A stretch of 64,000 nucleotides of DNA from Sambucus nigra (taxonomy: Eukaryota > Streptophyta > Magnoliopsida > Dipsacales > Adoxaceae): positions 528,037,755 through 528,101,754 of the forward strand of contig OX422215.1 of NCBI GenBank assembly GCA_949130495.1. The letters run 5' to 3'. Under the pieces are notes generated by a model. That model was not told where the DNA came from and made no database searches. It worked only from the letters and a program-made list of their open reading frames with translations. Below, in pieces: positions 22,622 through 32,525 of the stretch (position 1 is its first letter; every line of letters begins with the position of its first letter). The position numbers and the translations under genes were made by a program.

Positions 22622-23902
22622 AAAACCAGTATGCGCCTCATAACTCCTTAGATAGAAAACATACCCTCATTCCCGGGTGGTGGTTGTTGAATCACTGCCT
22701 GATGGACGTTATATACATGCCCATTCTGACCCTGTTGCACAGGAGCTACTGGAATGGGAGGTAGTGCTAGCACCGAAGCTGGAGCTGGAAGAGCAGCTGG
22801 TGGAAACACTGGCATCTGTGGCTCCTGTCGAGCATTTTGTTGCAGAGGGAGTTTGTCTTTATCATGACAATCTTGTCATTTATGGCCATACTTGCCGCAC
22901 ACGAAACATTTTCCCACAAACTTTCCATCATTTTATCCCTGTTGACCCTGACCCTGCTGGCCATTACCTCCTTTCCCTTGGCCCTGATGAGCCTGCCTCT
23001 AGCCCTGATGGCCCTGCTGTCCTTGCCCATTACCTCTATCCTCAAATCGAGAATCTCCATATCGTAAACGCTTAGCATAATACCCTGTCTGGGAACCCTG
23101 ATCACCCTGACGCTGATGACTCTGTCCTGACTGAGTCCACTAGAACTGCCCCCATTGGTCTTGCCTTGCAGGCTTGACCCAAACCCCCGCTTGACACCCT
23201 GAGCATGTAAGCGGTTATCCTGGCAGTGTAGCATTGCAGCATTTAGGGCACCTGCATAAGTTAGGAGTGAAAGATTTCCCAATAAATGCTGGCGAATCTT
23301 ATAGTTCAACCCATCAGTGAACATTTGAATTCTCCTCTCCTCCGTAGGTACCTCTACTGGTACCAAATTAGTTAGTCGCATAAATTCTTCCTCGTATTCT
23401 GCCACTTTTTCTCTCCCTATTTCAAATCAAGTAATTTTTGCCTCATCTCTGTCTGGATGGCGGAAGGAAAGTACTTTCGATCAAACCGTATCCAAAAGTC
23501 TTGGATAGTCACTTTGTCTCTCTCTTCGATAGTGGTCGTAGACTCCCACCATTGCAAAGTTGCCCCTACTTGCTTGAATGTGGTTAGTATTTGACGTTAA
23601 ACCTCAGTACATTTGAGCATTCTCAAGTGCCTTTGGATATCTCTCTTCCATTAGCTAGCAGTCACGACATCTGATCCTCCCTCAAACTCAGGTGGGTGTG
23701 CCTTCAGAAAGGTATCCCTCACTCGTTCCCATGCCGTAGGAAACACTTGCCCCTGTGCGGGTGGCACAACTGGTGCCTGTGCTGGAGCCTGTTGAACAAC
23801 AACTAGAGCTTCATTGACTGCCTCATCGACAATTACAGTAACTTCGGTCGCAGTCATTGTACCCTGAGCTGGGGCGGGCTGGGGTGCACGTCGATGAGGA
23901 AT
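22622..23902 (-). pseudogene. gag: Element D gag and protease start
   Basis: A relic of the same gag as A: RRAPQPAPAQGTM, then AWERVRDTFLKAHPPEF, then (frame changes) MAEYEEEFMRLTNLVPVEVP, LGNLSLLTYAGALNAA and a Gln/Gly-rich tail. The start codon at 23900-23902 is ATT where A and B have ATG. A TGA (from Arg) disrupts the zinc knuckle. The gag/pol junction has CAA codons rather than the TAG seen in A and B. Homology stops just after the protease start (MFSI then a stop) at about 22622. Confidence 0.85.
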
Positions 23903-24063
23903 CTGAAACGAGAGTATACTATCAGTATTTGATATAAAAAAATAACTGAAGAACGTAGGCGTAAATAGAAAAGCAATAATCCTACTCATATGGATCTACA
24001 TCAAAGAACACTAAGCTAAAAACACATTAAGCCATACAGACCCCAAAGGACACTAGAACTGAT

Positions 24064-24075
24064 GCTCTAATACCA
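24064..24075 (-). other. Primer binding site of element D
   Basis: Minus strand TGGTATTAGAGC, one mismatch to the tRNA-iMet PBS of A and B (a C-to-T change). Two bases separate it from the LTR at 24078. Confidence 0.87.
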
Positions 24076-25007
24076 CCTGTAACACCCCGCCTAATTAAAT
24101 ACCGGGTGGCTAGACCCATACCAAATTAAAACAGAATATACAGTTGGCTAATTCTTAGCATCACTGTCGACAACATTTTCAAATCACCCAATACCCAATT
24201 AAGCTGGTGTTAAAAACTTTCAAAATTTTAATATCAACAAAATTCATTTTTAGCTTATGAATAACACTACCCATATTATTCTACAACACTAATAACAGAA
24301 CAGATAACACAAAATAATCTAAATGTAACTGGAATAAACATTCCCAAATAATTATCCAATACAGTATTCCCAACAACAACAAATGTATTAAAATGACACG
24401 AGTACAAGACTATTTGACTCAGATAGAAAGAAGATAATAACTGAATTCCTTTGGGCAACATGCCCTAAATAAAAGAACACTATGAATCAAATGAAGATAG
24501 GCGTCTAAGCAATACTCCATAGCTCCATAGCTCGTCATAATCCTCTAAGGTTGGCGTCCCTGTTGTTGGACACCTGATATAGAAGGTACAATAAAAAAGA
24601 GAATATACAAGGAAACGGGTCAGAGCCCGATGTGAAAATAATTTTGAAAACAACAAGTATTTAACAAGTGCAATAAAGCATTTATTATGTACATGTTAGT
24701 ATCCAGAATCTCACTTGATATTCTCACCTCTCATCTAGAGTGCACGCTTAACGTTTCCTATTAACCTCCTAGTTAATGGTTCCTCCTAACTAGTTTCCAT
24801 AATATGATTATATCCCATATCATAACCCCGTATGTCCCATACCATACGTAATATAATCATCCATATACGTTTCTCATTAATATAAATTAAGCTTTTACAA
24901 TAAATATTCATTAACTCAATTCAATTCTTTTTTCTCTATTCCCCGTTATATACACTTATCACACAGTAGATTGATCTAACCACTATATATACATACATTT
25001 AATTCAT

Positions 25008-25009
<2 letters not shown>

Positions 25010-25087
<78 letters not shown>
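25010..25087. repeat. (CA)n(TA)n microsatellite in D 5' LTR
   Basis: Partner of the array at 13832-13914, with a different balance of CA and TA units. Confidence 0.95.
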
Positions 25088-25092
<5 letters not shown>

Positions 25093-26082
25093 CGACTCCC
25101 TGAGACACAGCTGCGGTGCATGCATTACTCTGCTATCACGTCCCAGTATCGTTGGTCGTCGAATAGGGGACTAAAGGTTCGGTAAGGATTTCTCAAACAA
25201 CAAATATCAACACAAAAATTAGAGGCGAACATAGTTCTCATACCCACGAGTCATGCACATACCTACGTTCCCATAGTCAGCGGACTTATCAACTCCCCGA
25301 TAAGTCTTTCATAGACCTATGTTCTCGAGCGACAAATAAAAAATCCCATGGATTCATCAGGATATGACTTCCCTCACGCGCAAACCTCCCATTGATAGCA
25401 AGTAAGCTAGGTATGTCATACACATAAATTATCAATCAGTCAAATAGGCATTATCATCTACCTATATAAATATAATATCAACCAGGTACTCACACTACCC
25501 TAAGATAGTTCCCATACGTAGCATTATATCTCTTAAATCCTATGTATTAAAATATTATGACTTTACTTCTTTAATTTAATTATTCCAGAGTCTCACTCAT
25601 TACTAAAGGTTTAAATAGGTTTTTCCTCAATATATTTATTCAGTAAGAAATCACTAATATCCTACTGGTCCATATCATCTTATCTCCCGAATTACTACGA
25701 ATTAAACTCTCCTTTAATTAGGGTTATAACCGATTGTTTCTAATCTCTTATAAACACATCTCCTATCACCTAGGATTAAACCCTCTTGTAAACCTAAGGC
25801 TGCCCAGGTGATTTTTTAAATTTCCCCTACTGGACCTATCCTTAATCCTCATGCATACAAATTAGAATCCAACACATGAATCTAAAAACCAAAATTTCTT
25901 TCAATTTATTAATTATTATAATTCTAATCAATATAATCCCAATCACATTAATTCGGTTCTTATCTAGGGCATACTGATCTTCCCTAAGTCCCATTATATC
26001 CAATTAATAATCACCAAAGATTTACAAAAGGTTTGGGATAAGATCAAGAATTAAAAGAAAACAACATCATAAATTCTGGGGA

Positions 26083-26130
26083 GGTCGATCGATCGAAGGT
26101 AGGGGGTCAATCGATCGATCGATCGATCGC
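26083..26130. repeat. GATC-type palindrome cassette in D 5' LTR
   Basis: TCGATCGATCGA and a longer GATC run on either side of aggtaggggg. It has two more GATC units than the 3' LTR copy, so the array is unstable. Confidence 0.85.
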
Positions 26131-27392
26131 CCAGATAACAACCCAGATTCTGCAATTCTTATACTACGGGTTTCATAACTTTTGATCATTCAAACCTTCA
26201 TATTAACAATCCAAATTCCTTATAATCCTTACTACATGATATATCAACATATGTAAATTATTTCTAATGCTCTAAACGTCCTAGAATCATCAAGACTTTG
26301 AATTAAAAGAATATATATATCCTATTTTTTTTCCAGAAAATTATATACATGATATCTTCAAGAACAAACCAATGATTCTCATAATTTCTTCAACAAATTG
26401 ATGATTATTTCGTGGATTACTATATACCTACAACATGAGTTTGATTACTATATATTTCCATCAATTAACAACTCTATCTTTATCTTCCAAACATGTAAAA
26501 TCTCATTTTTAATAACTATCCTAACATGGACAATATACTAACTAGATTGCAATTATCAAATAACTTGCCTCTAATGAAGGTCTGATCCTTTGGAGTTGTA
26601 TAACACAGGTGATTCTCCCCTTCTCCGATCAACTTCCGGTGGTGGTTGGTGGTGGTGACCTTTGATCCTTGGTTCTCCTCCTTACCAAGCAATCTTCTCT
26701 TCACCCAAGCACCCTTTCACTCTCTCTAAAAAAGGTGGCCTCTCAATTTTGTGTAGAAGAGATGAATGAACCTAGGTACAACTAATCTCCAAATATTTAT
26801 AATAAGACAAAATCCGAAATCACTATTCATTCCCCTGTAAAAATGACCAAAATGCCCTTTTTGGGTGTCTTTTCATTTCCAAATGACCTGAGACCCAAAA
26901 CCAACATCCAAATAGACTTTTTTGAGTATTTCAACCCTTCCGGATGCAACGACGCACTCGAAATGACTATAAGGTTGATGTAAAAATAAGTTTCCTATTT
27001 AATCTCATAAATTTGTCCCGACACGTCCCATACCGTGTCCGACTAAGAATTCAAATTACTGAATTAATAACTCACAGCAATATCAATAACATCACATTCA
27101 TTTTAAATCCAAAAATTCGGATTTAAACACATATTAAAAGTCATTAAAATTACGGGGTATTACATTTGTCTCCAAACGTTTTTTACCCGAACATTTTTTA
27201 CCCAAACATCTGTGTAAAAATACAGAAATGCATATTTAGAAATTGAGTTCATACCTGAGGTGAGGACGATCTGTTGCATATTTAGAAATTGTTAACAAGG
27301 GTGTTGATTTATTTCTAAGATTCTAAGCCACCTCTGTCAACAGTCCTTTTTGGTGACCCCATCAACGAACTTCAGGGCTGAAATCTATCTTC

Positions 27393-27868
27393 TCATCTCT
27401 CCCCCTCCATCTCTTGTTTTTGTTCCTCCCATAATTCCATAACTTCTATTTTTTTCATAACTTTTGAAATTTCATTTTGATGCATCCCACTGGTACTACA
27501 ATCTTCATGATAGTTTGTTGTGATATAAGGGTATCTCTCTTCAATATCAACAGTCTCCTTGCTCATGACATCAACATTACTTTCAGTAGAACTTTCCATG
27601 TGAGAATTATTTACCGATATCTCACTGTCAGCGTGTTTACTAGCTCCACATTCAACTTTAACAGAATAGTTGCTCGATAAACAACATCCAAACCCTGGTT
27701 GATTGATTTTTAATGTTCCATGGATGATTTGCTTTCCTTGTGATGAAGATATCATAAATCCGTTAAAGAGAAAAGTTGAAAAGGGAAAATAAAAGAATAC
27801 GAAATTTTAAATGTGATAAATCTTAACAATTACCAGAAGGAGATCCAAGACCATAGTCCAGGATAACC
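27393..27868 (-). pseudogene. Unidentified plant gene fragment: possible exons 2 and 3
   Basis: A 120-codon minus-strand frame (27393-27755) reads acidic, Ser/Glu-rich protein (e.g. SKETVDIEERYPYITTNYHE and VMKKIEVMELWEEQKQEMEG), ending at a stop. Upstream, 27834-27868 is bounded by TTTACAG and GTAATTG, good acceptor and donor sites. Joined to an acceptor at CACAAG|GA inside the long frame it reads VILDYGLGSPS into GKQIIHG without a stop. I do not recognise the protein. The exon-like look and its position between a CACTA end and other gene pieces suggest another captured fragment. Confidence 0.4.
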
Positions 27869-28714
27869 CTGTAAACATAATACTCACGAAAAAAACTTAT
27901 CAAACAACTCCTAAAGTTTAGCCAAAAAAGAAATTATTTTAGTAACTGGTGTGGTTTATTACCACATGAATGTTATTGACATAATGTACTACTAAACCTA
28001 AACTGAAGCTACAACTTATGATGCAACATGTCACTTTTTATTTCTTTTTCAAACTGCTAAAAATCTGTAGTATCTGCCATAAATGTGAAAGGTAGTATAT
28101 GCTACAAATTCAAATCCAAATACCACTACCAGGATGAATACCACAACTATCATAAATCGAATACCAATAAAATTACTATTAGTGGATACCACAAATGCTA
28201 TAAATGTATATCACTATTGCCTTAAGAAATTGATACACTTGAATTACCACAAATGAATTCAACGACTTAATACCTTTGTTTGCTCAAAATTGTAATATTT
28301 ACATACTATTATTTTCTCAGAATTACAATACTCGCATACTATAGTAGATTACTAATGAATTCATTAACTGCAACATAAATAAACATTACATTATAGCATC
28401 TGTTATTTATTCAGATACCATTATGTGTTATTTCTTGATTATCACATGACTTGATTATTACAACATCTATTATATATATAGGTTTTAACTTTTCGATGAT
28501 TGTTAACAAAAATACACTTTACATTGTGGATTTGCTTGCACCGTGGATGGAATATATTGTCAACAATTAATGAAAAATCGAAACGGAGATGGGCACACAC
28601 TAATGCTTGAGAGTAAGATCAAATAACTAAATAAAGCAATCCCTATAAAGTTCAAACTTCAAAGACCAAGAGAAATAAAAAATATATGAATGTAGAATCC
28701 ATCTTTATGTATAC

Positions 28715-28796
28715 CTGTTTTGACATAAAAGATGAAACTGCAAGCCCGGGGAGGGAACCATTTGTAGAGGCACTAGGGCCCCCAAAATGAACTACC
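28715..28796 (-). pseudogene. Unidentified gene fragment: possible exon 1
   Basis: An 82-bp GC-richer patch on the minus strand, bounded by ATCTTAG (acceptor) and CAG|GTATAC (donor). One frame is open (GGPSASTNGSLPGL...). The frame that fits the next candidate exon starts with a TAG. It may belong with 27393-27868. Function unknown. Confidence 0.33.
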
Positions 28797-29732
28797 CTAA
28801 GATATTTGCAATAATGAGAAAAGAAATTATGAGTAAAGGTGAAATCATAAGTACTAAAGTAAAAACAAATTCAGTAATCCAATGAATTAGGCTTCCATAA
28901 AAAAATAGGAACTAACATACATTGAATGGGGATGAAAAGAAAATCTAAATAATCGAATGAAACATAAAACATAAAATTCATTGAATGGGGTTCTGAAATA
29001 AGGGGATCTTAGCATGGGGTTCTTGAATTTATACAATTTTGATGTGGTTTAAGGAGTCAGATTTTAGGAAATGATTATTTAATTTGTTAATATTAGTTTT
29101 TGACGCAATTAAACCTTTATGATAAATGCTTCACTAGCCATTTTATAATCGATTGCCATTTAACTAGTTATTTTATAATAGATTGCAATTATATTCGTTA
29201 TGTTCATTAGCTTAAATTTATTGATAATGAGAATCATTAAATTTGTCCACTTGTTTCATTCATTAATTATGGCAATCATTGAATCACACTATCCATAATA
29301 ATTAGTCCTATAAAATAAATTCAGTGAATTTGATAGATGAAGGATGTTTTCAACCAAGATCATTAAAACTAACATTGACTACTCAATTGCATATAATAAC
29401 ACACATTAATGTCCAACAATGAAAAATGGCATAATTCCAACAGTGAAGTGGAATAAATGGTGTTCTCTTTGAATATGGAGCTAGTAGCAACATATACAGC
29501 TTGGCTTCAAGAGTTTAGGTATTCAATTTCCATTAATTAATTCATGAGCAAACAAATGTTCATATAGCTTCCCATGTCAAAAGCTTATGTTTATAACAAA
29601 TAATAATGATACTAGTTATAATGATGATGGTGGCGGTGGATGCGAAAGAAGATAAAACTAAGCCACCTTCCAATATTTTACTCTGTTCTTATCCTTTAGA
29701 GGTAACTGAAAGGAATTAGGGAAGGAAAATAC
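28797..29732. other. AT-rich stretch between captured fragments
   Basis: No gene, RNA or repeat structure is seen. The adjoining stretch 27869-28714 is similar AT-rich intron- or spacer-like sequence. Confidence 0.5.
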
Positions 29733-29914
29733 CTGTCCAATAATGACAGTCTTGACCCTATCAAATGGAGTTGAGTTAAGTGCATTAAAGATTAAATGTG
29801 GGGGCGGATATATTGGAACTCGACCACCGCTTATTTCCGTTTCGACAATTCACACAACTTTTTCGCATAGGGCTTGTGAAACTCCCCCAAAAGGACTTCC
29901 ATCCGCGTCTCCTT
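29733..29914 (-). pseudogene. UNG: Uracil-DNA glycosylase (UNG) exon fragment
   Basis: Minus-strand translation gives [13 protein letters not shown], then after a 1-base deletion [25 protein letters not shown] and [12 protein letters not shown]. This is the region of family 1 uracil-DNA glycosylase directly before the catalytic DPYHG water-activating loop. UNG removes uracil from DNA in base-excision repair. The exon ends at a clean donor (CAG|GTATTTTCC at 29733/29732). The next exon with DPYHG is absent from the sequence that follows, so only one exon was captured or survives. The frameshift lies near 29840. It sits ~0.7 kb inside the CACTA terminus. Confidence 0.82.
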
Positions 29915-30389
29915 CACTTGACTTTTATATGAATACATACATACATATAATTAGTCAAATGATACATATATACATACATAATATAAGATAAAGGAGAAGC
30001 TATTTTAAATTACAATGAACCTGTGGCAGATTTTGAGAGCTTGTCGGAACAGATTTTGAGATTGAGTTAGGATTTGGTGAGTAATCTGTTGAATTCGATT
30101 CTCGATTTCTGATTTGGGGTTATATATTTATTAACCTATGAGAAAATATATAGAGAGGTGCACAGAGAGATCAAACATGCGAGTGAGAATGTGGAGCGAC
30201 GGTCGTGTGTGTGTGTGTGAGAGAGAGAGGGCGACTGCGTGAGAAAGAGAAAGGAGCCACGATGGCCAGAGAGAGAGCGGGGCACTGTGATTGGAAATGA
30301 GAAGGGGGATATATCAAAGTTCTCCTAAATGTTTAGGAGGGAAAAGTCCTCTTAATTGGCACGGAGAGCAAATAAATGTCATAACATGT
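29915..30389. other. Non-coding stretch inside the CACTA end
   Basis: Contains a TG/GA-rich low-complexity part (about 30200-30260, gtgtgtgtgtgtgagagaga) that may be a UNG 5' flank or transposon sequence. No gene is seen. Confidence 0.45.
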
Positions 30390-30609
30390 ACATTTAGTAT
30401 AAAAACTCTTAAAAAAGGTCATATTATCTATAATCAAATATGATTTTTATATTTAAAATGTCATAAAAAATAATACTACTATATATAAAATGACATTTTA
30501 TATTTGAGATGTCATATTAATAATAGTATTAACCTTTAAATGACATTTTTGTGATAAATGTCTTTAAAAAAAAATTCAAGCGTCATAAAAAGCTATTATT
30601 CTTGTAGTG
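30390..30609. mobile_element. CACTA transposon terminus and subterminal repeats
   Basis: The final bases on the minus strand read CACTACAAGAATAATAGC, the CACTA-type terminal inverted repeat. The adjacent 200 bp hold several direct and inverted copies of AATGACAT/ATGTCAT, as expected for transposase-binding subterminal repeats. The following base starts chromovirus integrase, so the boundary is sharp. Confidence 0.8.
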
Positions 30610-30706
30610 TGGGCATACTGTCCCGTAGTGTAGTCTGCCCGGACTGGCAGAAAATGAGCAACTTTAGTCAACCGATCCACGATTACCCAAATGGAATCAT
30701 GACCCC
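30610..30706 (-). pseudogene. pol: Element B integrase core, displaced segment
   Basis: Minus strand reads HDSIWVIVDRLTKVAHFLPV then RADYTTGQYA, the integrase stretch containing the second-Asp region (VDRLTK). It continues upstream to 36190 across element E, where ITRLPTSHRG ends, and downstream to 10528, where KLFIAEIVRLHGVP begins. Only 97 bp survive between two insertions. The ACCCC at 30702-30706 is one copy of E's target duplication. Confidence 0.9.
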
Positions 30707-31349
30707 TGTTGATGCAAAAAAACTGGACCGAATCCCATTTTTATGATCACAGATAAATAGATGAAAGCAATCCAATCAAGCACATAAGAGGCAAAGATTT
30801 TTAAAGTGGTTCGACTATGAATAAAGCCTACGTCCACTGTTATTTTATTCCCAGGAGTTTACAATAGCACCATAGGGTGTAGAGAGAGAAATGATGTGTA
30901 TCTTGTGTATGGGTTTCTAGGTTCTCTTGGATCTCCTCCTTTTGGCTAAGGGAATACATGTATTTATAGTTATGGGATATAAAGAGATTCATTGTATGTA
31001 GACATTTATGTCTACATTCAACGAATCTAATTGTTGAATTGCTTGGTATGCTATGTGTTGTCATCTATTAATACAGTATAAATGTACATTAAGGCTCATT
31101 AAATGCTCTGCCATCTTCATTTATGCACATTAAATGCATAGTTATCCTTTGATCTTCCAGGTTGATATGCCGACCAACTCTCCTCGGGTGCAGACTAACA
31201 CTCCTCGGGTGCCGACCAACTCTCCTCAGGTGCCGACTAATTCTCCTCGGGTACTGACCAACTCTCCTCGGGTGTCGAATATTGCCACGTAGGATGACAT
31301 GTGTTCTTTTCTAATTGGTCCTCGTAGATGGAGAATTTTTGTGTTAACA
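30707..31349 (-). repeat. 3' LTR of element E
   Basis: 643 bp from TGTTGATGC to GTTAACA. Minus-strand TATA (CTATAAATAC) lies at 30960-30969. It contains five 21-bp units (gccgaccaactctcctcgggt type) at 31169-31273. It is exactly 21 bp longer than its partner, which has four units. Confidence 0.92.
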
Positions 31350-31360
31350 GAAGCCCCCAA
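31350..31360 (-). other. Polypurine tract of element E
   Basis: Minus strand TTGGGGGCTTC abuts the LTR start. The same word recurs inside E at 32140-32150 and next to the F LTR at 53118-53128. Confidence 0.7.
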
Positions 31361-31914
31361 TGCTCCATGCTTGATGGTTTACTTGAAAGGATGGAGTATT
31401 TATTCTGCAGTGTTGCTCGGTACTCGTGAAATTCTTGATCTACCTTCTTAATTTGTTCAACATAAAGTGCATTATCTCCTGGACGACATATGATGCAGGT
31501 TGATCGATGGTACTAATCATTTTTTTGAGGAACTTCGTGTGCTATGTATCACCCCTGGGAATTTGGATGCAGCCATGCCCTAGTATGCAGCTTGTAGCTT
31601 GTCATAATCTTCAAGTATGTTGATTGGTTTGCTAGCCTACCAACTGCCTCCTGTGCCGAGCAACTGAGTGCTAACTTCACGTGCTTGATTCTTCTGATTT
31701 ATGATTCTCTGAATACTTTGTCGAGTAACATACTAGCTTTTGAACCCAACTCTTCAATCTGATTAGTACCAAGCTAGTGGTGGACTTCGAAACATTTTCA
31801 TACCACTTCTTCTTCAATGTTGGTCGGGACAGTAGTAGTAAAGATCTTAGTGCTGTAGATGCTGAATTTGACTTCTGAACTTCAATAGTATGTGCATAAT
31901 AACTCCTGAATATG

Positions 31915-31990
31915 CCTCCTGAACTTCAATATACCTCCTGAACTTCAATATTCCTCCTGAACTTCAATATATCTCCTGAACTTCAATAGC
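31915..31990. repeat. 19-bp minisatellite in E
   Basis: Four units of cctcctgaacttcaatata start at 31915, 31934, 31953 and 31972, an exact 19-bp period. Confidence 0.88.
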
Positions 31991-32224
31991 CTCTTGAACT
32001 AATTCTCGAGCAAGAAAAATAACTTCTGAATAAAAATTAGTCGGGGCCCCGACCGTGTGAGTTTGTGGAGTTGAATTTGATGCTCGACTGCATGATGTTA
32101 TAAGAATGTGCCACCGAATGAATAAATATATCTGTAATAGAAGCCCCCAAGTGTGGAATGTGAACTTTGAATGCTTTTTGCTTGATCGCTTTCACATACT
32201 CATAAAATGTTTCCGACCAACTGT

Positions 32225-32525
32225 AGTTGACAGCTTCTTATTTCCGACCAACCTGAGTTGACATTTTTAGGAATAGATTTACTTCCTAGCCAACATAAGT
32301 TGGCATTTTTAGGAATATATAGTTTTACTTCCCGTAGGAATACATTTACTTTCTAACCAACATAAGTTGGCATATTTAGGAATACATAGTTTTACTTCCC
32401 GTAGGAATACATTTACTTCCTAACCAACATAAGTTGGCATTTTTAGGAATACATAGTTTTACTTCCCATAGGAATACATTTACTTCCTAACCAACATAAG
32501 TTGTCATTTTTAGGAATACATTTTT
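32225..32525. repeat. 67-bp tandem repeat in E
   Basis: The word ccaacataag starts at 32290, 32357, 32424 and 32491, an exact 67-bp period. Each unit carries taggaatacatttacttcc. Confidence 0.9.

Larger units (their letters stand above)
12905..27164 (-). mobile_element. Element D: chromovirus derivative with gag but almost no pol, TSD TTTGT
   Basis: A complete LTR-to-LTR insertion on the minus strand. The 5' LTR is 24078-27164, with a PBS at 24064-24075, damaged gag below it, a polypurine tract at 21874-21890 and the 3' LTR at 12905-21873 (interrupted by a copia element). Both ends have a TTTGT duplication (12900-12904 and 27165-27169). Protease to integrase is missing except for a few codons at each side, so D could only have moved with proteins from another copy. 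The two LTRs look very similar, so insertion was probably recent compared with B. It lies in the CACTA-ended block; the flanking sequence (ccaaacattttt type) matches on both sides. Confidence 0.92.
24078..27164 (-). repeat. 5' LTR of element D
   Basis: 3,087 bp, TGTAACACCCCG to CGGGGTATTACA. It contains the CA/TA microsatellite (25010-25087), the ggcgtccctgttgttggaca block shared by the superfamily (about 24553) and a GATC-type palindrome cassette (26083-26130). No coding frame is credible. Confidence 0.92.
10529..30609. mobile_element. Composite block ending in a CACTA terminus, with captured gene fragments
   Basis: This 20-kb block separates two halves of one integrase: minus-strand TTGQYA at 30610 and KLFIAEIVR at 10523. 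The right end reads CACTACAAGAA on the minus strand, the classic CACTA (En/Spm) terminus, preceded by AT-rich subterminal copies of the AATGACAT/ATGTCAT type. The left end shows no such terminus. It begins directly inside a FAR1-related fragment, so that side is truncated or rearranged. A TGG triplet sits at both junctions (10526-10528, 30610-30612), fitting the 3-bp duplication of CACTA elements, but this could be chance. Without element D the block is about 5.8 kb and carries FAR1-related, GRF zinc finger, unidentified and uracil-DNA glycosylase pieces. No CACTA transposase was found. Confidence 0.65.

Noticed and set aside
31169..32525. CRISPR-like spaced repeats in element E
   Set aside because: The units are adjacent 19-, 21- and 67-bp tandem repeats with no unique spacers, and the DNA is a plant retrotransposon.
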